A stretch of DNA of 64,000 nt from an uncultured Lachnospiraceae bacterium (GCA_934418125.1 CAKRWT010000006.1:30935-94934); one strand, 5' to 3'; counted from the stretch's first letter, positions 1 through 8,604 are shown. Numbers and translations: made by a program. The notes: generated by a model from the sequence alone, not told the origin.

Positions 1-315
1 AGTGAAGAGGCAGGCAGGGAGAAGCCTGCCGGAGAGATGTTCCGGTTATGTCTGGATAAACTGGGATTGGCAGCAGCAGAGGTCTGTTATGTGGGAGACA
101 GTTTCGGGAAGGATATAGAAGGTGCTATGGCAGCCGGGATGCAGGCGGTCTGGTTCCAGCCAGAAGGAGCACAGAAACCAGAAGGAGCACAGAAACCGGA
201 AGGAACACAGGAGCCGGAAGAGAAGAAAGGCTATCTGGTTGTTCACAACTACGACCAGTTACGGACAGTATATGAGCAGTGGATGCATACGGAGCAGAAA
301 GGAACGGAAGGATGA
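1..315 (+). CDS. HAD-family hydrolase, C-terminal part (5' end outside window)
   Basis: The reading frame is open from base 1, so the gene begins upstream of the window and only about 104 residues are visible. The segment VGDSFGKDIEGAMAAGM is HAD motif IV, whose acidic residues bind Mg2+, so a phosphatase-like function is likely, but the catalytic DxD motif I is not in view. After the HAD fold there is a hinge made of three near-identical PEGAQK units (see the repeat entry). The stop codon TGA overlaps the ATG of the next glycosyltransferase, which implies translational coupling. The substrate cannot be told from this fragment. Confidence 0.75.
   Translation, partial: SEEAGREKPAGEMFRLCLDKLGLAAAEVCYVGDSFGKDIEGAMAAGMQAVWFQPEGAQKPEGAQKPEGTQEPEEKKGYLVVHNYDQLRTVYEQWMHTEQKGTEG
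160..213 (+). repeat. Three 18-bp tandem repeats in the HAD gene
   Basis: Two copies of an 18-base unit (bases 160-177 and 178-195) are identical, and a third (196-213) differs at a few bases. They encode PEGAQK, PEGAQK, PEGTQE. Being in frame, gain or loss of units would lengthen or shorten the linker without breaking the protein. Confidence 0.9.
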
Positions 316-1013
316 TAAAATTATCGGTAGTAGTGCCCTGTTATAATGAGGAAGAGAATATTCCGCTGATTCTTGCGCGGTTTGATGAGGTAATCGACAG
401 AAATGATGTGGAAGTGATTCTGGTGAACAATGGTTCTACCGATGGCAGTGCCGGTGTATTAGAGGAGTTACTGCCTAAATACGCTTTTGCAAGAACGGTA
501 CTGGTAGAAGTAAACCAGGGATATGGTTACGGTATTTTGCAGGGATTACAGCAATGCCGGGGAGAATACATTGGCTGGACACATGCGGATATGCAGACAG
601 ACCCTGCAGATATTTTAAAGGCACTGGCAATTCTTGAAGAGGAAAAGGGGCTTGTCTTCGTGAAGGGAAACCGGAAAGGAAGACCGCTCTTTGATGTCTT
701 CTTTACGGCTGGCATGAGCCTTTTCGAAACCTGTTACTTGCATAAGAAGTTGTATGATATCAACGCCCAGCCGAATATTTTCCCGAAAGTTTTCTACGAC
801 AGTTGGGAGAATCCGCCATATGACTTTTCCCTGGATTTATACGCACTGTATATGGCACGGAAGAAAAAGCTGCGGGTTGTGCGGTTCCCGGTGCTTTTTC
901 CGGAGCGGATTCATGGTTCCTCCAAGTGGAATACCGGGCTGCAGGCAAAATGGAAGTTTATCAGACGAACCATAGATTTCAGTGTGAAATTAAAGAAAAG
1001 CGGAAGCTTATAA
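312..1013 (+). CDS. Glycosyltransferase family 2 (DPM1/GtrB-like)
   Basis: This is a 233-residue GT-A fold glycosyltransferase. It opens with LSVVVPCYNEEENI, the nucleotide-sugar binding strand of GT2, and has an ADMQTDP segment in the place of the DxD-like motif of polyprenyl-phosphate mannosyl/glucosyl transferases. There is no C-terminal membrane anchor. A longer frame starts at 279, but ATG 312 sits right behind GGAACGGAAGG and overlaps the upstream stop (ATGA), so it is the better start. With the GDPD-like and GT39-like genes downstream, it probably charges a lipid carrier or builds a surface glycan. Donor and acceptor are unknown. Confidence 0.85.
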   Translation: MIKLSVVVPCYNEEENIPLILARFDEVIDRNDVEVILVNNGSTDGSAGVLEELLPKYAFARTVLVEVNQGYGYGILQGLQQCRGEYIGWTHADMQTDPADILKALAILEEEKGLVFVKGNRKGRPLFDVFFTAGMSLFETCYLHKKLYDINAQPNIFPKVFYDSWENPPYDFSLDLYALYMARKKKLRVVRFPVLFPERIHGSSKWNTGLQAKWKFIRRTIDFSVKLKKSGSL

Positions 1014-1031
1014 GGGAAGGTGGACAGTGAC

Positions 1032-1625
1032 ATGGAATACATAGCACACAGAGTCAATACCGTGGAGGAACTCAGGAAATTACCGGAAGAATATGGGGTA
1101 GAGCTGGATTTAAGGGATGACTTAAACGGCAGAATCTATATCGCCCATAATCCCTTTGAACCGGGGGAGGATTTCGAGGATTACTGCAAAGAGTACCATC
1201 ACGGAACCATGATATTAAACATTAAGAGTGAGCGGATTGAACATAAGGTTTTGGAATATATGGAACAGTATCATATTCCACACTATTTTTTCCTGGATTC
1301 TTCGTTCCCGATGATTAAACTGCTGACAGATATGGGGGTAAAGGACATCGCCCTGCGTTTCAGCGAGCTGGAGGGAATGGACACTATCCGGAACATGGCA
1401 GGAAAGGCAGAGTGGGTGTGGGTAGACTGCTTTACCCAAATCCCCTTAAACCAGGACAACTACCAGGAGTTAAAGAACCTTGGCTATAAGCTGTGCTTCG
1501 TATCGCCAGAGCTGGAAGGACAGGAGGAGAAGCTTCCTGCCTACAAAAAGTACCTGGAAGAACAGGGCATTGTATTCGATGCCATCTGTACGAAGAGTTA
1601 TCATATCGATGACTGGAAGAAATAA
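1032..1625 (+). CDS. GDPD / PI-PLC-like TIM-barrel protein
   Basis: A 197-residue protein with the starting pattern of glycerophosphodiester phosphodiesterases: IAHR (His6), E24 and D26 in VELDLR, and H39 in IAHN, which correspond to the general acid/base His pair and the metal-binding acidic residues of that superfamily. It is shorter than typical GDPD enzymes (about 240 residues), so activity is uncertain. ATG 1032 is preferred over an in-frame GTG at 1020, because the AAGG ribosome binding sequence directly abuts the GTG. It lies in an operon between two glycosyltransferase-type genes, as such proteins often do in surface-polysaccharide clusters. Confidence 0.65.
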   Translation: MEYIAHRVNTVEELRKLPEEYGVELDLRDDLNGRIYIAHNPFEPGEDFEDYCKEYHHGTMILNIKSERIEHKVLEYMEQYHIPHYFFLDSSFPMIKLLTDMGVKDIALRFSELEGMDTIRNMAGKAEWVWVDCFTQIPLNQDNYQELKNLGYKLCFVSPELEGQEEKLPAYKKYLEEQGIVFDAICTKSYHIDDWKK

Positions 1626-1628
1626 GGA

Positions 1629-3236
1629 ATGGAAACGAAAATGAAGAAGAAAATACAACAGAAAGCCGGAATGGCAGCAGCCGTTATCCTGACTGTGGTG
1701 TTGGGGGTGTTGTTGTTTCACAACCACTGGAAATTTGAACTGCCCGGCTATCCCAATGTGGACGAACAGTTATCCTTAGACTGTATTTATAATCTGATGA
1801 ACCAGCATCTGTATGCCGGCGATATTTACATACTGGACTTTTTCCGGTATCCCCATCTGACCTTCTATTATGCGGTGGTGGGTGTCCGTATTCTGGGAAA
1901 AGTGTTAACCGGAATGGACACAGTCATTTTACTACGGTATGTTGTATGTGGGACAGCAATTTTATCTAATATCTGCCTTTACTTTGCTGTAAAAATCATG
2001 ACAGGCAGCCGGAAATGGGGCTATATCGGACTCTTGCTGGGTACTTTTTCGTTGTACAGCTATTCCTATCTGTTTTATACCGGACCGGATACGCTGATGT
2101 TTGCGGTGGCAAATGTGATTTTGCTGTTAGGCTGTGTGGTTTATCAGGAAAAACAGGAAGACAGAGCGGTATATCTGTGGTATCCCATGCTGGCGATTTG
2201 CATAGGGCTTGCTATGGCAGCCAAGTATCACGGCATTTTATTCGGGTTATTCTGGCTGGCACTGCATATCCATAAGAAATATTATAAAAATTACCGCAAT
2301 AATTTCCTGTTCTTTATCAATTGTATCGTACTGGCACTGGTGTTTGTTGTCTGCAATTATTCCCTGTTGTTTTATTTTAAAGACTTTGTCGGGGATAACA
2401 TGTATAACCTGAACCATTATGCCTGGGGACATCCGGGCATCGAGCATAATCTGCCGCTGCTGGGCTATGTAGAGGTGTATGGCTTTACAAGCTATGGCGT
2501 AATAGGGGCTTTGTTACTGCTCCTTGGCATAGTACGCCTGATTCGGCAGAAGGACTGGAAACAGTTGGTGGTATTCCTGCTGATGCCTGTGGTGATGATT
2601 CTGCTTTTAGCCAGATACCAGATTGTGTTGGGCAGAAATTTGTCCCTGGTGATTCCGTATGCCTTTCTTTTCATGTTATATGGACTTATGGAGATTGATA
2701 GATTGGTAAAAGAAAAGTTCCTGAAGCGGAAGCCCTGGAACCGGAATGCCATCTGGGTGGTGGTATTGGTTTTAGTCGGAGCCAATGTGATAACGGTAGT
2801 GGGTAACTATCGTTATGACCTGACCTATACCCAGGCAGAGCAGGCAATTACGGAGCAGATTCCGGAAGGCTCAACGATATATTGTACTTCCTATGCGCCT
2901 CAGCTTGACCAGAATAAGTACGAGGTAGTTGAGATTGGTGAGGACATTTCCCTGCTGCCAGAGCAGCTTGCCGAGGGGGAATATTATATCGATGTGGAGT
3001 ATGCGACGGGCTATTTTACCCAGCAAAAAGACTACCTGATTTGCCGGCGGGGAGATATGTACCCGGACAAAAAGGCAGCCTATCTGGAAAAAATCGGGGC
3101 CTACACATTGCAGCAGACCTATCAGGGCATTTCCTACGGAAAAGAATGGAAATACCGGGTAGGTTATCTGGATATCTTCCGTTACAGCCCTGAGAAATAT
3201 TATGTAGGACCTACGATTTCTATTTACAGTCATTAG
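1629..3236 (+). CDS. Polytopic membrane protein, GT39/ArnT-like glycosyltransferase
   Basis: A 535-residue protein with one N-terminal membrane helix, a first outer loop containing YPNVDEQLSLD, and then about ten further hydrophobic helices before a soluble C-terminal domain of roughly 120 residues. The early acidic pair in the first loop and the multi-helix layout are those of GT-C transferases (PMT/ArnT family), which use polyprenyl-phosphate sugars outside the membrane. The gene starts 3 bases after the GDPD-like stop and closes a three-gene operon; the GT2 enzyme upstream could make its lipid-linked donor. Assignment is by topology and loop motif only. Confidence 0.6.
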   Translation: METKMKKKIQQKAGMAAAVILTVVLGVLLFHNHWKFELPGYPNVDEQLSLDCIYNLMNQHLYAGDIYILDFFRYPHLTFYYAVVGVRILGKVLTGMDTVILLRYVVCGTAILSNICLYFAVKIMTGSRKWGYIGLLLGTFSLYSYSYLFYTGPDTLMFAVANVILLLGCVVYQEKQEDRAVYLWYPMLAICIGLAMAAKYHGILFGLFWLALHIHKKYYKNYRNNFLFFINCIVLALVFVVCNYSLLFYFKDFVGDNMYNLNHYAWGHPGIEHNLPLLGYVEVYGFTSYGVIGALLLLLGIVRLIRQKDWKQLVVFLLMPVVMILLLARYQIVLGRNLSLVIPYAFLFMLYGLMEIDRLVKEKFLKRKPWNRNAIWVVVLVLVGANVITVVGNYRYDLTYTQAEQAITEQIPEGSTIYCTSYAPQLDQNKYEVVEIGEDISLLPEQLAEGEYYIDVEYATGYFTQQKDYLICRRGDMYPDKKAAYLEKIGAYTLQQTYQGISYGKEWKYRVGYLDIFRYSPEKYYVGPTISIYSH

Positions 3237-3261
3237 GAAGTTACCGCCAAGGGAAGGGCTG

Positions 3262-3432
3262 TTACCAGCCCATAAGCTCCTTGATTTTAGAAGCAACCAG
3301 GCGGGAAATTTTTTCATGCGTATAGAGACTTGGATGATAATCTATCACATAGCCGTCTGCCTCGGTGTGAGTTGGCAGCGGCAGATAACAGATGTGGGTA
3401 TCGCCAGGCTGTTTCTTTTCCCAAAAGTATGC
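3262..3432 (-). pseudogene. 3' remnant of an SGNH/GDSL (CE2-like) esterase
   Basis: Read on the minus strand, 57 codons are open from just after a TAG (3433-3435) to TAA at 3262. The peptide contains THICYLPLP, then a segment with DGYVIDYHPS and the ending KIKELMGW. The D-x-H-P-S block followed by a short helix is the C-terminal Asp-His catalytic block of SGNH acyl esterases, especially carbohydrate esterase family 2. There is no start codon, no N-terminal GDS block and no room for one, because the GT39-like gene ends at 3236 and the DegV promoter lies on the other side. It is read as a decayed gene end. Confidence 0.6.
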
Positions 3433-3438
3433 TAGAAT
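3430..3438 (+). promoter_or_regulatory. Extended -10 promoter for the DegV gene
   Basis: TGCTAGAAT is an extended -10 element (TGnTAnaaT) 38 bases before the DegV start. No good -35 box is visible, which is usual for extended -10 promoters. Confidence 0.35.
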
Positions 3439-3476
3439 AAAAATTGTTGTGTAATATGTGAGGTGTGGAGGTAAAA

Positions 3477-4346
3477 ATGAGAGAGTTTATAATATCAACA
3501 GAGAGTAATTCCGATATGGACCCGGCGTTTCTGGCAGAGAATGGCGTATGCGTGATTCCGCATTACTATACCATTGAAGAAGAAATGTATGGAGAAGACA
3601 AAGAGCTTACCGTGAGAGAATTCTATGATGCTATGCGTGCCGGAAAGAAAGCTGCGACCATGGCAAGCAACCCGGCAGTTATCCTGGAGAGATTCGGAGA
3701 GATTGCAAAGCAGGGTAAGGATATTTTACATATCAGCTTTTCTTCTGCGCTCAGCAGCGGTTATAACAACATTGTAAATGGTGCCAACGAGATTATGGAA
3801 GAATATCCGGAAACCAAAATCATTGTTATTGATACCTTGTCGGCTTCTTTAGGAGAGGGCATGATGATTCAGAAGGCGCTGGAGATGAAAAGGGAAGGAA
3901 AAAGCCTGGAAGAAACCGCAGAGTGGATAAAGGTCAATTCCCCGCATATCAATATCCAGTTTACCGTAGATGATTTAAATTTCCTGTATCGTGGTGGACG
4001 GCTTTCTAAGTCTTCGGCCATTCTGGGAACGGTTATCAATATTAAACCCATTCTCTATTTTAATAAAGAGGGTAAGCTGGTTGCGCTTGATAAGGTGCGT
4101 GGACGCAAGAAGTCACTGGCTACTCTGGTTGACAACATGGCAGCCCAGCTTGGTGATTATAAGGATAAGCAGGTGTTTGTGGGAATTGTGCATGGAGACT
4201 GTGAAGAAGAGGCGCAGAATGTTGCCAGCATGATTACAGAGCGACTGGGCTATACGAACATTGTGATTCGTCCTATCGGACCAAGTATTGGTGCACATTC
4301 CGGTCCGGGAGCCATTGGTGTCATTTTTCTGGGTAATGAGAAATAA
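3477..4346 (+). CDS. DegV family fatty-acid-binding protein (FakB-like)
   Basis: A 289-residue protein with the DegV signature: STESNSDM near the N-terminus, FSSALSSGYNN in the middle and HSGPGAIGVIFLG at the end. Known members bind a fatty acid and present it to the FakA kinase, so that exogenous acyl chains can enter phospholipid. No FakA gene is in the window. An in-frame GTG exists at 3465, but ATG 3477 has GGAGG six bases upstream and is chosen. It appears to be a single gene with its own promoter. Confidence 0.9.
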   Translation: MREFIISTESNSDMDPAFLAENGVCVIPHYYTIEEEMYGEDKELTVREFYDAMRAGKKAATMASNPAVILERFGEIAKQGKDILHISFSSALSSGYNNIVNGANEIMEEYPETKIIVIDTLSASLGEGMMIQKALEMKREGKSLEETAEWIKVNSPHINIQFTVDDLNFLYRGGRLSKSSAILGTVINIKPILYFNKEGKLVALDKVRGRKKSLATLVDNMAAQLGDYKDKQVFVGIVHGDCEEEAQNVASMITERLGYTNIVIRPIGPSIGAHSGPGAIGVIFLGNEK

Positions 4347-4385
4347 GAAGTCTGGCTTCCCGGTAAAGCAGAGTGTGGTTTGCTA

Positions 4386-5057
4386 TCAGGTCAGAAATTC
4401 TTTTAATAAAGTTTCGAGCTCCTCGGCTTCTGATTTCGAAAAAGCCGGGGAGATTTCTTTTTGAGAGGAATCTGGTATTTTGTCAGCAGGTTTTTTGACC
4501 ACGGGGAGCTCATCTTTTAATAAGAGCATGTCCTGCTCGGCCTGTTGCATCTGGTTGGTAAGATGATTTTCCAGATAATCTACCAGATTGGTGTGCAGCA
4601 TTTTCACTTTTCCGGAAATGTCTGTCAGGGACGAGATAGAAAAATAAAAGTACAATCCCAGAAAGCTTACAATATAGAAGGGAGCAATCTGGAAGAAGCT
4701 TTCATTTGCGATAATACCCAGGCAGGCTCCGATGCCTGCAACCAGGACTGCCAACAGCATGAACTGACCGGAAAGATGTTTTAACACAGACAGGGAGAGA
4801 GGTCCCACTTTGATTTTGGAAAGATATTTGTCCACAAAGATGGAAACGTTAGGAACGCCCTCATTAACTTTGCAGCAACTGGAATATTTCAGCTTCAACT
4901 GTTGCAGAAATTTATTTCTGGTAATAGACATATTCTCTGTTTCCTTAATCAAACGATGGTAAATCACACCACTGATAATCTGGCATAAAATACTGAGAGA
5001 AAGCAAAATCAGGATACCTGTCATAAAGTTCTGATGATAAAAAAATAATTCTAACAT
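4386..5057 (-). CDS. Unknown membrane protein with acidic C-terminal tail
   Basis: A 223-residue protein that I do not recognise. It has an N-terminal hydrophobic helix (about residues 12-32), a basic stretch with two adjacent Cys, two more membrane helices near residues 95-140, and a charged tail rich in Glu, Lys and Ser ending in a predicted helix. AAGGAG lies eight bases before the ATG on the minus strand, and a TATAAT-like -10 occurs upstream near 5087, so it looks like a real single-gene unit. No catalytic motif is visible. Confidence 0.7.
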   Translation of the reverse strand: MLELFFYHQNFMTGILILLSLSILCQIISGVIYHRLIKETENMSITRNKFLQQLKLKYSSCCKVNEGVPNVSIFVDKYLSKIKVGPLSLSVLKHLSGQFMLLAVLVAGIGACLGIIANESFFQIAPFYIVSFLGLYFYFSISSLTDISGKVKMLHTNLVDYLENHLTNQMQQAEQDMLLLKDELPVVKKPADKIPDSSQKEISPAFSKSEAEELETLLKEFLT

Positions 5058-5314
5058 GGCGACTCCTTTCTTACCTGATAGATTTATTATAAAATAAATT
5101 CCATCTGCGATAAGCTGTTATGCATCGACAAATTGTCCCTTTTTCACACGAATAAACGCGTATTGCGAAACAAAATAAGAGGAACAGTGGAAACCGGAGA
5201 GAAGTTGTGCTATAGTAAAATCGTTAGAAACGTATTGATTCTACAGGATAGGATAAAATTATTTTATGTAGTAACAGTTTATTACGTGAGATAGGAAGAT
5301 TGGAGGAAGTGAAA

Positions 5315-5557
5315 ATGTTATATCGTCCAAAAGGAGTCTGCTCCAGTGCAATTGATGTGGAAGTAGAGGATGGCATTATTAAATCCGTTTCGTTTACAGG
5401 CGGCTGTAATGGGAATCTGCAAGGAATTTCCAGCTTGGTAGCAGGCATGAAGATAGAAGATGCAATCAGCAGGTTAAAAGGAATCAAATGTGGCTATAAG
5501 AACACATCCTGCCCGGACCAGTTAGCATGTGCATTACAGGAAATCTTGGATAATTAG
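5315..5557 (+). CDS. TSCPD domain protein (TIGR03905-like)
   Basis: An 80-residue protein with the four-Cys pattern of the TSCPD family: a Cys in KGVCSSAI, GGCNGN, KCGYKNTSCPDQLACAL. The TSCPD tetrapeptide also occurs at the C-terminus of some ribonucleotide reductases, and the Cys suggest metal binding; no function is established for the stand-alone form. ATG 5315 is selected over an in-frame TTG at 5300 because GGAGG sits eight bases before it. An extended -10 element (TGCTATAGT, ending at 5216) lies about 100 bases upstream. murG follows 14 bases downstream. Confidence 0.8.
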   Translation: MLYRPKGVCSSAIDVEVEDGIIKSVSFTGGCNGNLQGISSLVAGMKIEDAISRLKGIKCGYKNTSCPDQLACALQEILDN

Positions 5558-5571
5558 GAGGCTTTTTCCGT

Positions 5572-6651
5572 ATGAGTAAGAAGATTGTACTTACGGGTGG
5601 AGGTACTGCCGGTCATGTGACCCCTAATATGGCACTGATTCCTAAGTTAAGGGAATTGGGATATGAGATTTCATATATGGGTTCTTATGATGGGATTGAA
5701 AAGAAACTGATGGAGGATTTTGATATCCCATATTATGGCATTGCCACAGGTAAATTCAGAAGATATTTTGACCCGAAGAACTTTTCTGACCCGTTCCGTG
5801 TCATCAAAGGAATGGGAGAAGCGAGAAAGCATCTGAAAGAAATTGCGCCGGATGTTGTTTTTTCAAAAGGTGGATTTGTCAGTGTACCGGTTGTCCGTGC
5901 AGCAGCTACCCTGGGTATTCCATGTATTATCCATGAGTCGGATATGACACCAGGACTTGCCAATAAGCTGTGTATTCCGGTAGCGAAGAAAGTATGCTGT
6001 AACTTCCCGGAAACGTTTGGAATGCTGCCGGCAAGTAAGGCGGTATTAACCGGTTCCCCCATCCGACAGGAACTGTCTATGGGAGACAAGGAGGCAGGCT
6101 ATAGGCTGTGTGGGTTTGATGCGACTAAGCCTGTTATCATGGTGGTAGGCGGAAGCCTTGGTTCCGCTGCAGTTAATCAGGCAGTGAGAGATATTTTGCC
6201 GGAACTGTTAAAAAAATTTCAGGTAGTACATTTATGTGGAAAAGAAAAGGTAGATAATCTGCTTCTTACTACACCGGGATATAAACAGTTTGAATATATT
6301 AAATCGGAAATGAAAGATATTTTTGCCATGGCAGATATTGTCATTTCCAGAGCGGGGGCCAATGCAATCAGCGAGCTTCTGGCATTAAACAAACCTAATA
6401 TTCTGATTCCGTTACCGGCAACCAGCAGCCGTGGAGACCAGATTCTCAATGCCAAGTCCTTTGCATCACAGGGATTCAGTATCGTGATAGATGAGGATGA
6501 TTTGACCAATAAGCTGTTGCTGGAGAAGATTCATGAATTATATCAGAACAAAGATAAGTATATTGAAGCAATGAGTAAGAGCAGCCAGAGAGATGCTATC
6601 GGAACTATTATAGGACTGATTGAAGATGCAGCAAATGCAAAATGGAAATAG
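5572..6651 (+). CDS. murG: UDP-GlcNAc:lipid I N-acetylglucosaminyltransferase MurG
   Basis: A 359-residue GT28 enzyme that adds GlcNAc to undecaprenyl-diphospho-MurNAc-pentapeptide at the inner membrane face to form lipid II. The N-terminal G-loop GGGTAGHVTP, a second Gly-rich loop VVGGSLGSAAVN, the IHESDMTPGLANK block and SRAGANAISELLAL near the donor site are all typical of MurG. Length is normal. AGGAGG precedes the ATG closely. Here murG is away from the usual dcw cell-division cluster, directly after the TSCPD gene, and is ended by a clear terminator. Confidence 0.93.
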   Translation: MSKKIVLTGGGTAGHVTPNMALIPKLRELGYEISYMGSYDGIEKKLMEDFDIPYYGIATGKFRRYFDPKNFSDPFRVIKGMGEARKHLKEIAPDVVFSKGGFVSVPVVRAAATLGIPCIIHESDMTPGLANKLCIPVAKKVCCNFPETFGMLPASKAVLTGSPIRQELSMGDKEAGYRLCGFDATKPVIMVVGGSLGSAAVNQAVRDILPELLKKFQVVHLCGKEKVDNLLLTTPGYKQFEYIKSEMKDIFAMADIVISRAGANAISELLALNKPNILIPLPATSSRGDQILNAKSFASQGFSIVIDEDDLTNKLLLEKIHELYQNKDKYIEAMSKSSQRDAIGTIIGLIEDAANAKWK

Positions 6652-6660
6652 CGAAAAAGA

Positions 6661-6688
6661 ATAAGCCAGGGCAGCCTGGCTTATTTTT
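6661..6688 (+). terminator. Rho-independent terminator after murG
   Basis: A 10-bp perfect stem (6661-6670 with 6675-6684), a GCAG loop and a following run of T. Confidence 0.9.
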
Positions 6689-6727
6689 CTAGGAGAGTTT
6701 CTGTTAGGGGAATGTTGAGGAAGAGAT

Positions 6728-6755
6728 TTGTGTTTATGCGAACTCGACATATATT
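6728..6755 (+). promoter_or_regulatory. Promoter for the membrane-anchored acidic protein
   Basis: TTGTGT (6728-6733), 16-base spacer, TATATT (6750-6755), 40 bases before the gene. Confidence 0.45.
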
Positions 6756-6794
6756 GGATATGCGTAAAATGTACGCAGAGAAATGAGGATTCGG

Positions 6795-7499
6795 ATGAGA
6801 GGAAACAGAATTGCCTTAATTGTTATAGGAATTATAATTGCCGGATGCATGATGTTTAATCTGGTTACGATTCTTGCAGAAAGAAGAGTGTCTGAGGAGA
6901 AACTTGCGCAGGCAGTACAGCAGAACATGGCAGAGCAGGAAGCTGGGAGCGGAACTTTAGAATCCGTTGTCCCGGATATAACAGTGCCAGAGTCACCTTC
7001 ATCGGAGATAACAGTTCCGGAGGAAACAGAAGAGGTTCCGGAGGAGAGTGAGATAACGCCACAGACTGAGAAAGAACTGTTTCTGGAGGAGTACAAGGAT
7101 AAAAAGGAACAGGCAAGATACCAGGGGATTGAAGGGGAGGACAGGAATCTGGTAGATGCAGCCTGGCTTATTTATGATGAATATTATATAGATGACCCGG
7201 ACAGCCCACAGAACAGACCATCCCTAAACTACAATGCCAAGGGGAATTTCTATGCCAGTGTGGCAACGAAGGACAATGGAAGAGTTCTGTTAGTCTATAA
7301 TGGAGAGTCAGAGAATGGGAAGTGTTATCTGTTCGTGGCAGAAGAAGAGCATTACGATGAAAACGGACAGAATACAGGGGATACCAGCCTGTTGGAGTTC
7401 TATGCGGTAAACCTGGAAGAGCAGTGTGTGTATGCCGCACATAAAACAACCTGGGGAGGGGCAGAGTCGGAAGAGTACCGGAAAGCGACGAAGGAATAG
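6795..7499 (+). CDS. Membrane-anchored acidic protein of unknown function
   Basis: About 234 residues: an N-terminal membrane helix (IALIVIGIIIAGCMMF), a low-complexity Pro/Glu/Thr-rich stalk of about 60 residues with repeated TVPE units, and a small C-terminal domain with many Tyr and acidic residues (YDEYYIDDPDS, YVYAAHK-like end). It should face outward, held by the single helix. I do not recognise the family. ATG 6795 has GAGG six bases upstream; ATG 6783 in the same frame is an alternative that adds four residues. It is a single-gene unit between a promoter and a strong terminator. Confidence 0.65.
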   Translation: MRGNRIALIVIGIIIAGCMMFNLVTILAERRVSEEKLAQAVQQNMAEQEAGSGTLESVVPDITVPESPSSEITVPEETEEVPEESEITPQTEKELFLEEYKDKKEQARYQGIEGEDRNLVDAAWLIYDEYYIDDPDSPQNRPSLNYNAKGNFYASVATKDNGRVLLVYNGESENGKCYLFVAEEEHYDENGQNTGDTSLLEFYAVNLEEQCVYAAHKTTWGGAESEEYRKATKE

Positions 7500-7504
7500 A
7501 AAAC

Positions 7505-7540
7505 CAAAGGCAGAGAGTCGCACCTCTCTGCCTTTGATTT
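7505..7540 (+). terminator. Terminator, 13-bp stem
   Basis: A perfect 13-bp stem (7505-7517 with 7524-7536) followed by ATTTT. It lies between converging genes and may also act on the minus-strand transcript. Confidence 0.88.
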
Positions 7541-7628
7541 TGCATGCCGTGTTGGAATGCACCTATCGTTTAGCCTGCACATACTATACAGCAGGTATTT
7601 TCAAGTATAACCATGGGGAATAAATATA

Positions 7629-8552
7629 TTATTCGTCCACGATAAGGGTAAAACGGAAGGAACCATCAGGCATTTCTTCGGAAATACCATCGGTTGAAAA
7701 AGGTTCTGGTAACATGTAAACAATCACTTCATAGGAACCGGGCGCATCGGGAGTCGACATTTCCAGGAAACCATTTCCTTGTTGTCCAACTGGTAAGCCC
7801 TGAAAATAGGCAAATTTTTTACCATTTAAGTCCATCTGTTGAAAACCGGCAGTTGCTAATAATAAAAAAGTATTATTGTCTGAATAGCCACCAGCATTAT
7901 ATTGGATTGTCAGGTTTTTTCCCTCTTTTACATGTATTTCGGGTTCTGGTATATAGGTTCCAAGTTTGTCGGTATAGCAATTCACGATAATTCCGCTACT
8001 ATAGGAATCATAAAAAGAAGTTGGTTCTTCCGGTACAGCTTCTGAAGGTAAATATGTTGTGGCATCATTTATTATCAAGTCATAACAGGGGATGATGGAA
8101 TAATCATCCATATAATCCAAGTCGGCTTGCTCAGCCAGATGAATATTTGAATAGGCTGCAACAATACCGGTAAGTTTATGAATCTGGTCTGGAGCAGGCT
8201 CCTGTACAAGATGAAAAGAAAAGGTGCGGGAGTAATCCGGTTGGTTTACGTCTATATAGTACTGTTCGTAGGTCTCTCCCTCTACGGAAAAAGGGATTTG
8301 TTCATAATCCAAAAACAGCATGATAACGTATTGCCTGTTTGCACCCGAGCTCTCCAGTTTAAATTCCATCTCATCAGACCATGTATCTATTTCAATTCGT
8401 CCACGTGATGCTTCTGGATAAAGACCAAAAAAATAAGTTGTTGTTGGGGCAACGGTCAAATCCTCTTTTGCGCCGCAACTGCAAAGAGATAGTAGCAAAA
8501 GAAGGGAGCCAAGGAAATATAATGAGTATTTTGGAAATTTATGCACTTTCAT
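7629..8552 (-). CDS. Lipoprotein of unknown function, divergent from blaI
   Basis: A 307-residue exported lipoprotein. The signal peptide ends in the lipobox LCSC, and the mature part is rich in aromatic and acidic residues and looks like beta-sandwich material; no enzyme motif is seen. AAGGAG precedes the ATG by eight bases or so. It is transcribed divergently from the BlaI/M56 pair, and its upstream region holds TTGTCTATAATGACAA, a dyad sharing half-sites with the one inside the blaI promoter. I infer that it is a target of the BlaI-type repressor and the functional output, or a sensor partner, of this module. Confidence 0.75.
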   Translation of the reverse strand: MKVHKFPKYSLYFLGSLLLLLSLCSCGAKEDLTVAPTTTYFFGLYPEASRGRIEIDTWSDEMEFKLESSGANRQYVIMLFLDYEQIPFSVEGETYEQYYIDVNQPDYSRTFSFHLVQEPAPDQIHKLTGIVAAYSNIHLAEQADLDYMDDYSIIPCYDLIINDATTYLPSEAVPEEPTSFYDSYSSGIIVNCYTDKLGTYIPEPEIHVKEGKNLTIQYNAGGYSDNNTFLLLATAGFQQMDLNGKKFAYFQGLPVGQQGNGFLEMSTPDAPGSYEVIVYMLPEPFSTDGISEEMPDGSFRFTLIVDE

Positions 8553-8588
8553 TGTAGAGAATACTCCTTTCTGTTAAAACAACAACGG

Positions 8589-8604
8589 TTGTCTATAATG
8601 ACAA
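8589..8604. promoter_or_regulatory. BlaI-type operator candidate, lipoprotein side
   Basis: TTGTCTATAATGACAA is a dyad of TTGTC and GACAA with a 6-base centre. It lies in the likely -10 region of the minus-strand lipoprotein gene, about 40 bases before its start. Confidence 0.55.

Noticed and set aside
2871-3317. 148-codon minus-strand open frame overlapping the GT39-like gene
   Set aside because: It is antisense to a well-supported membrane protein gene and has no family motif; the esterase remnant uses another frame.
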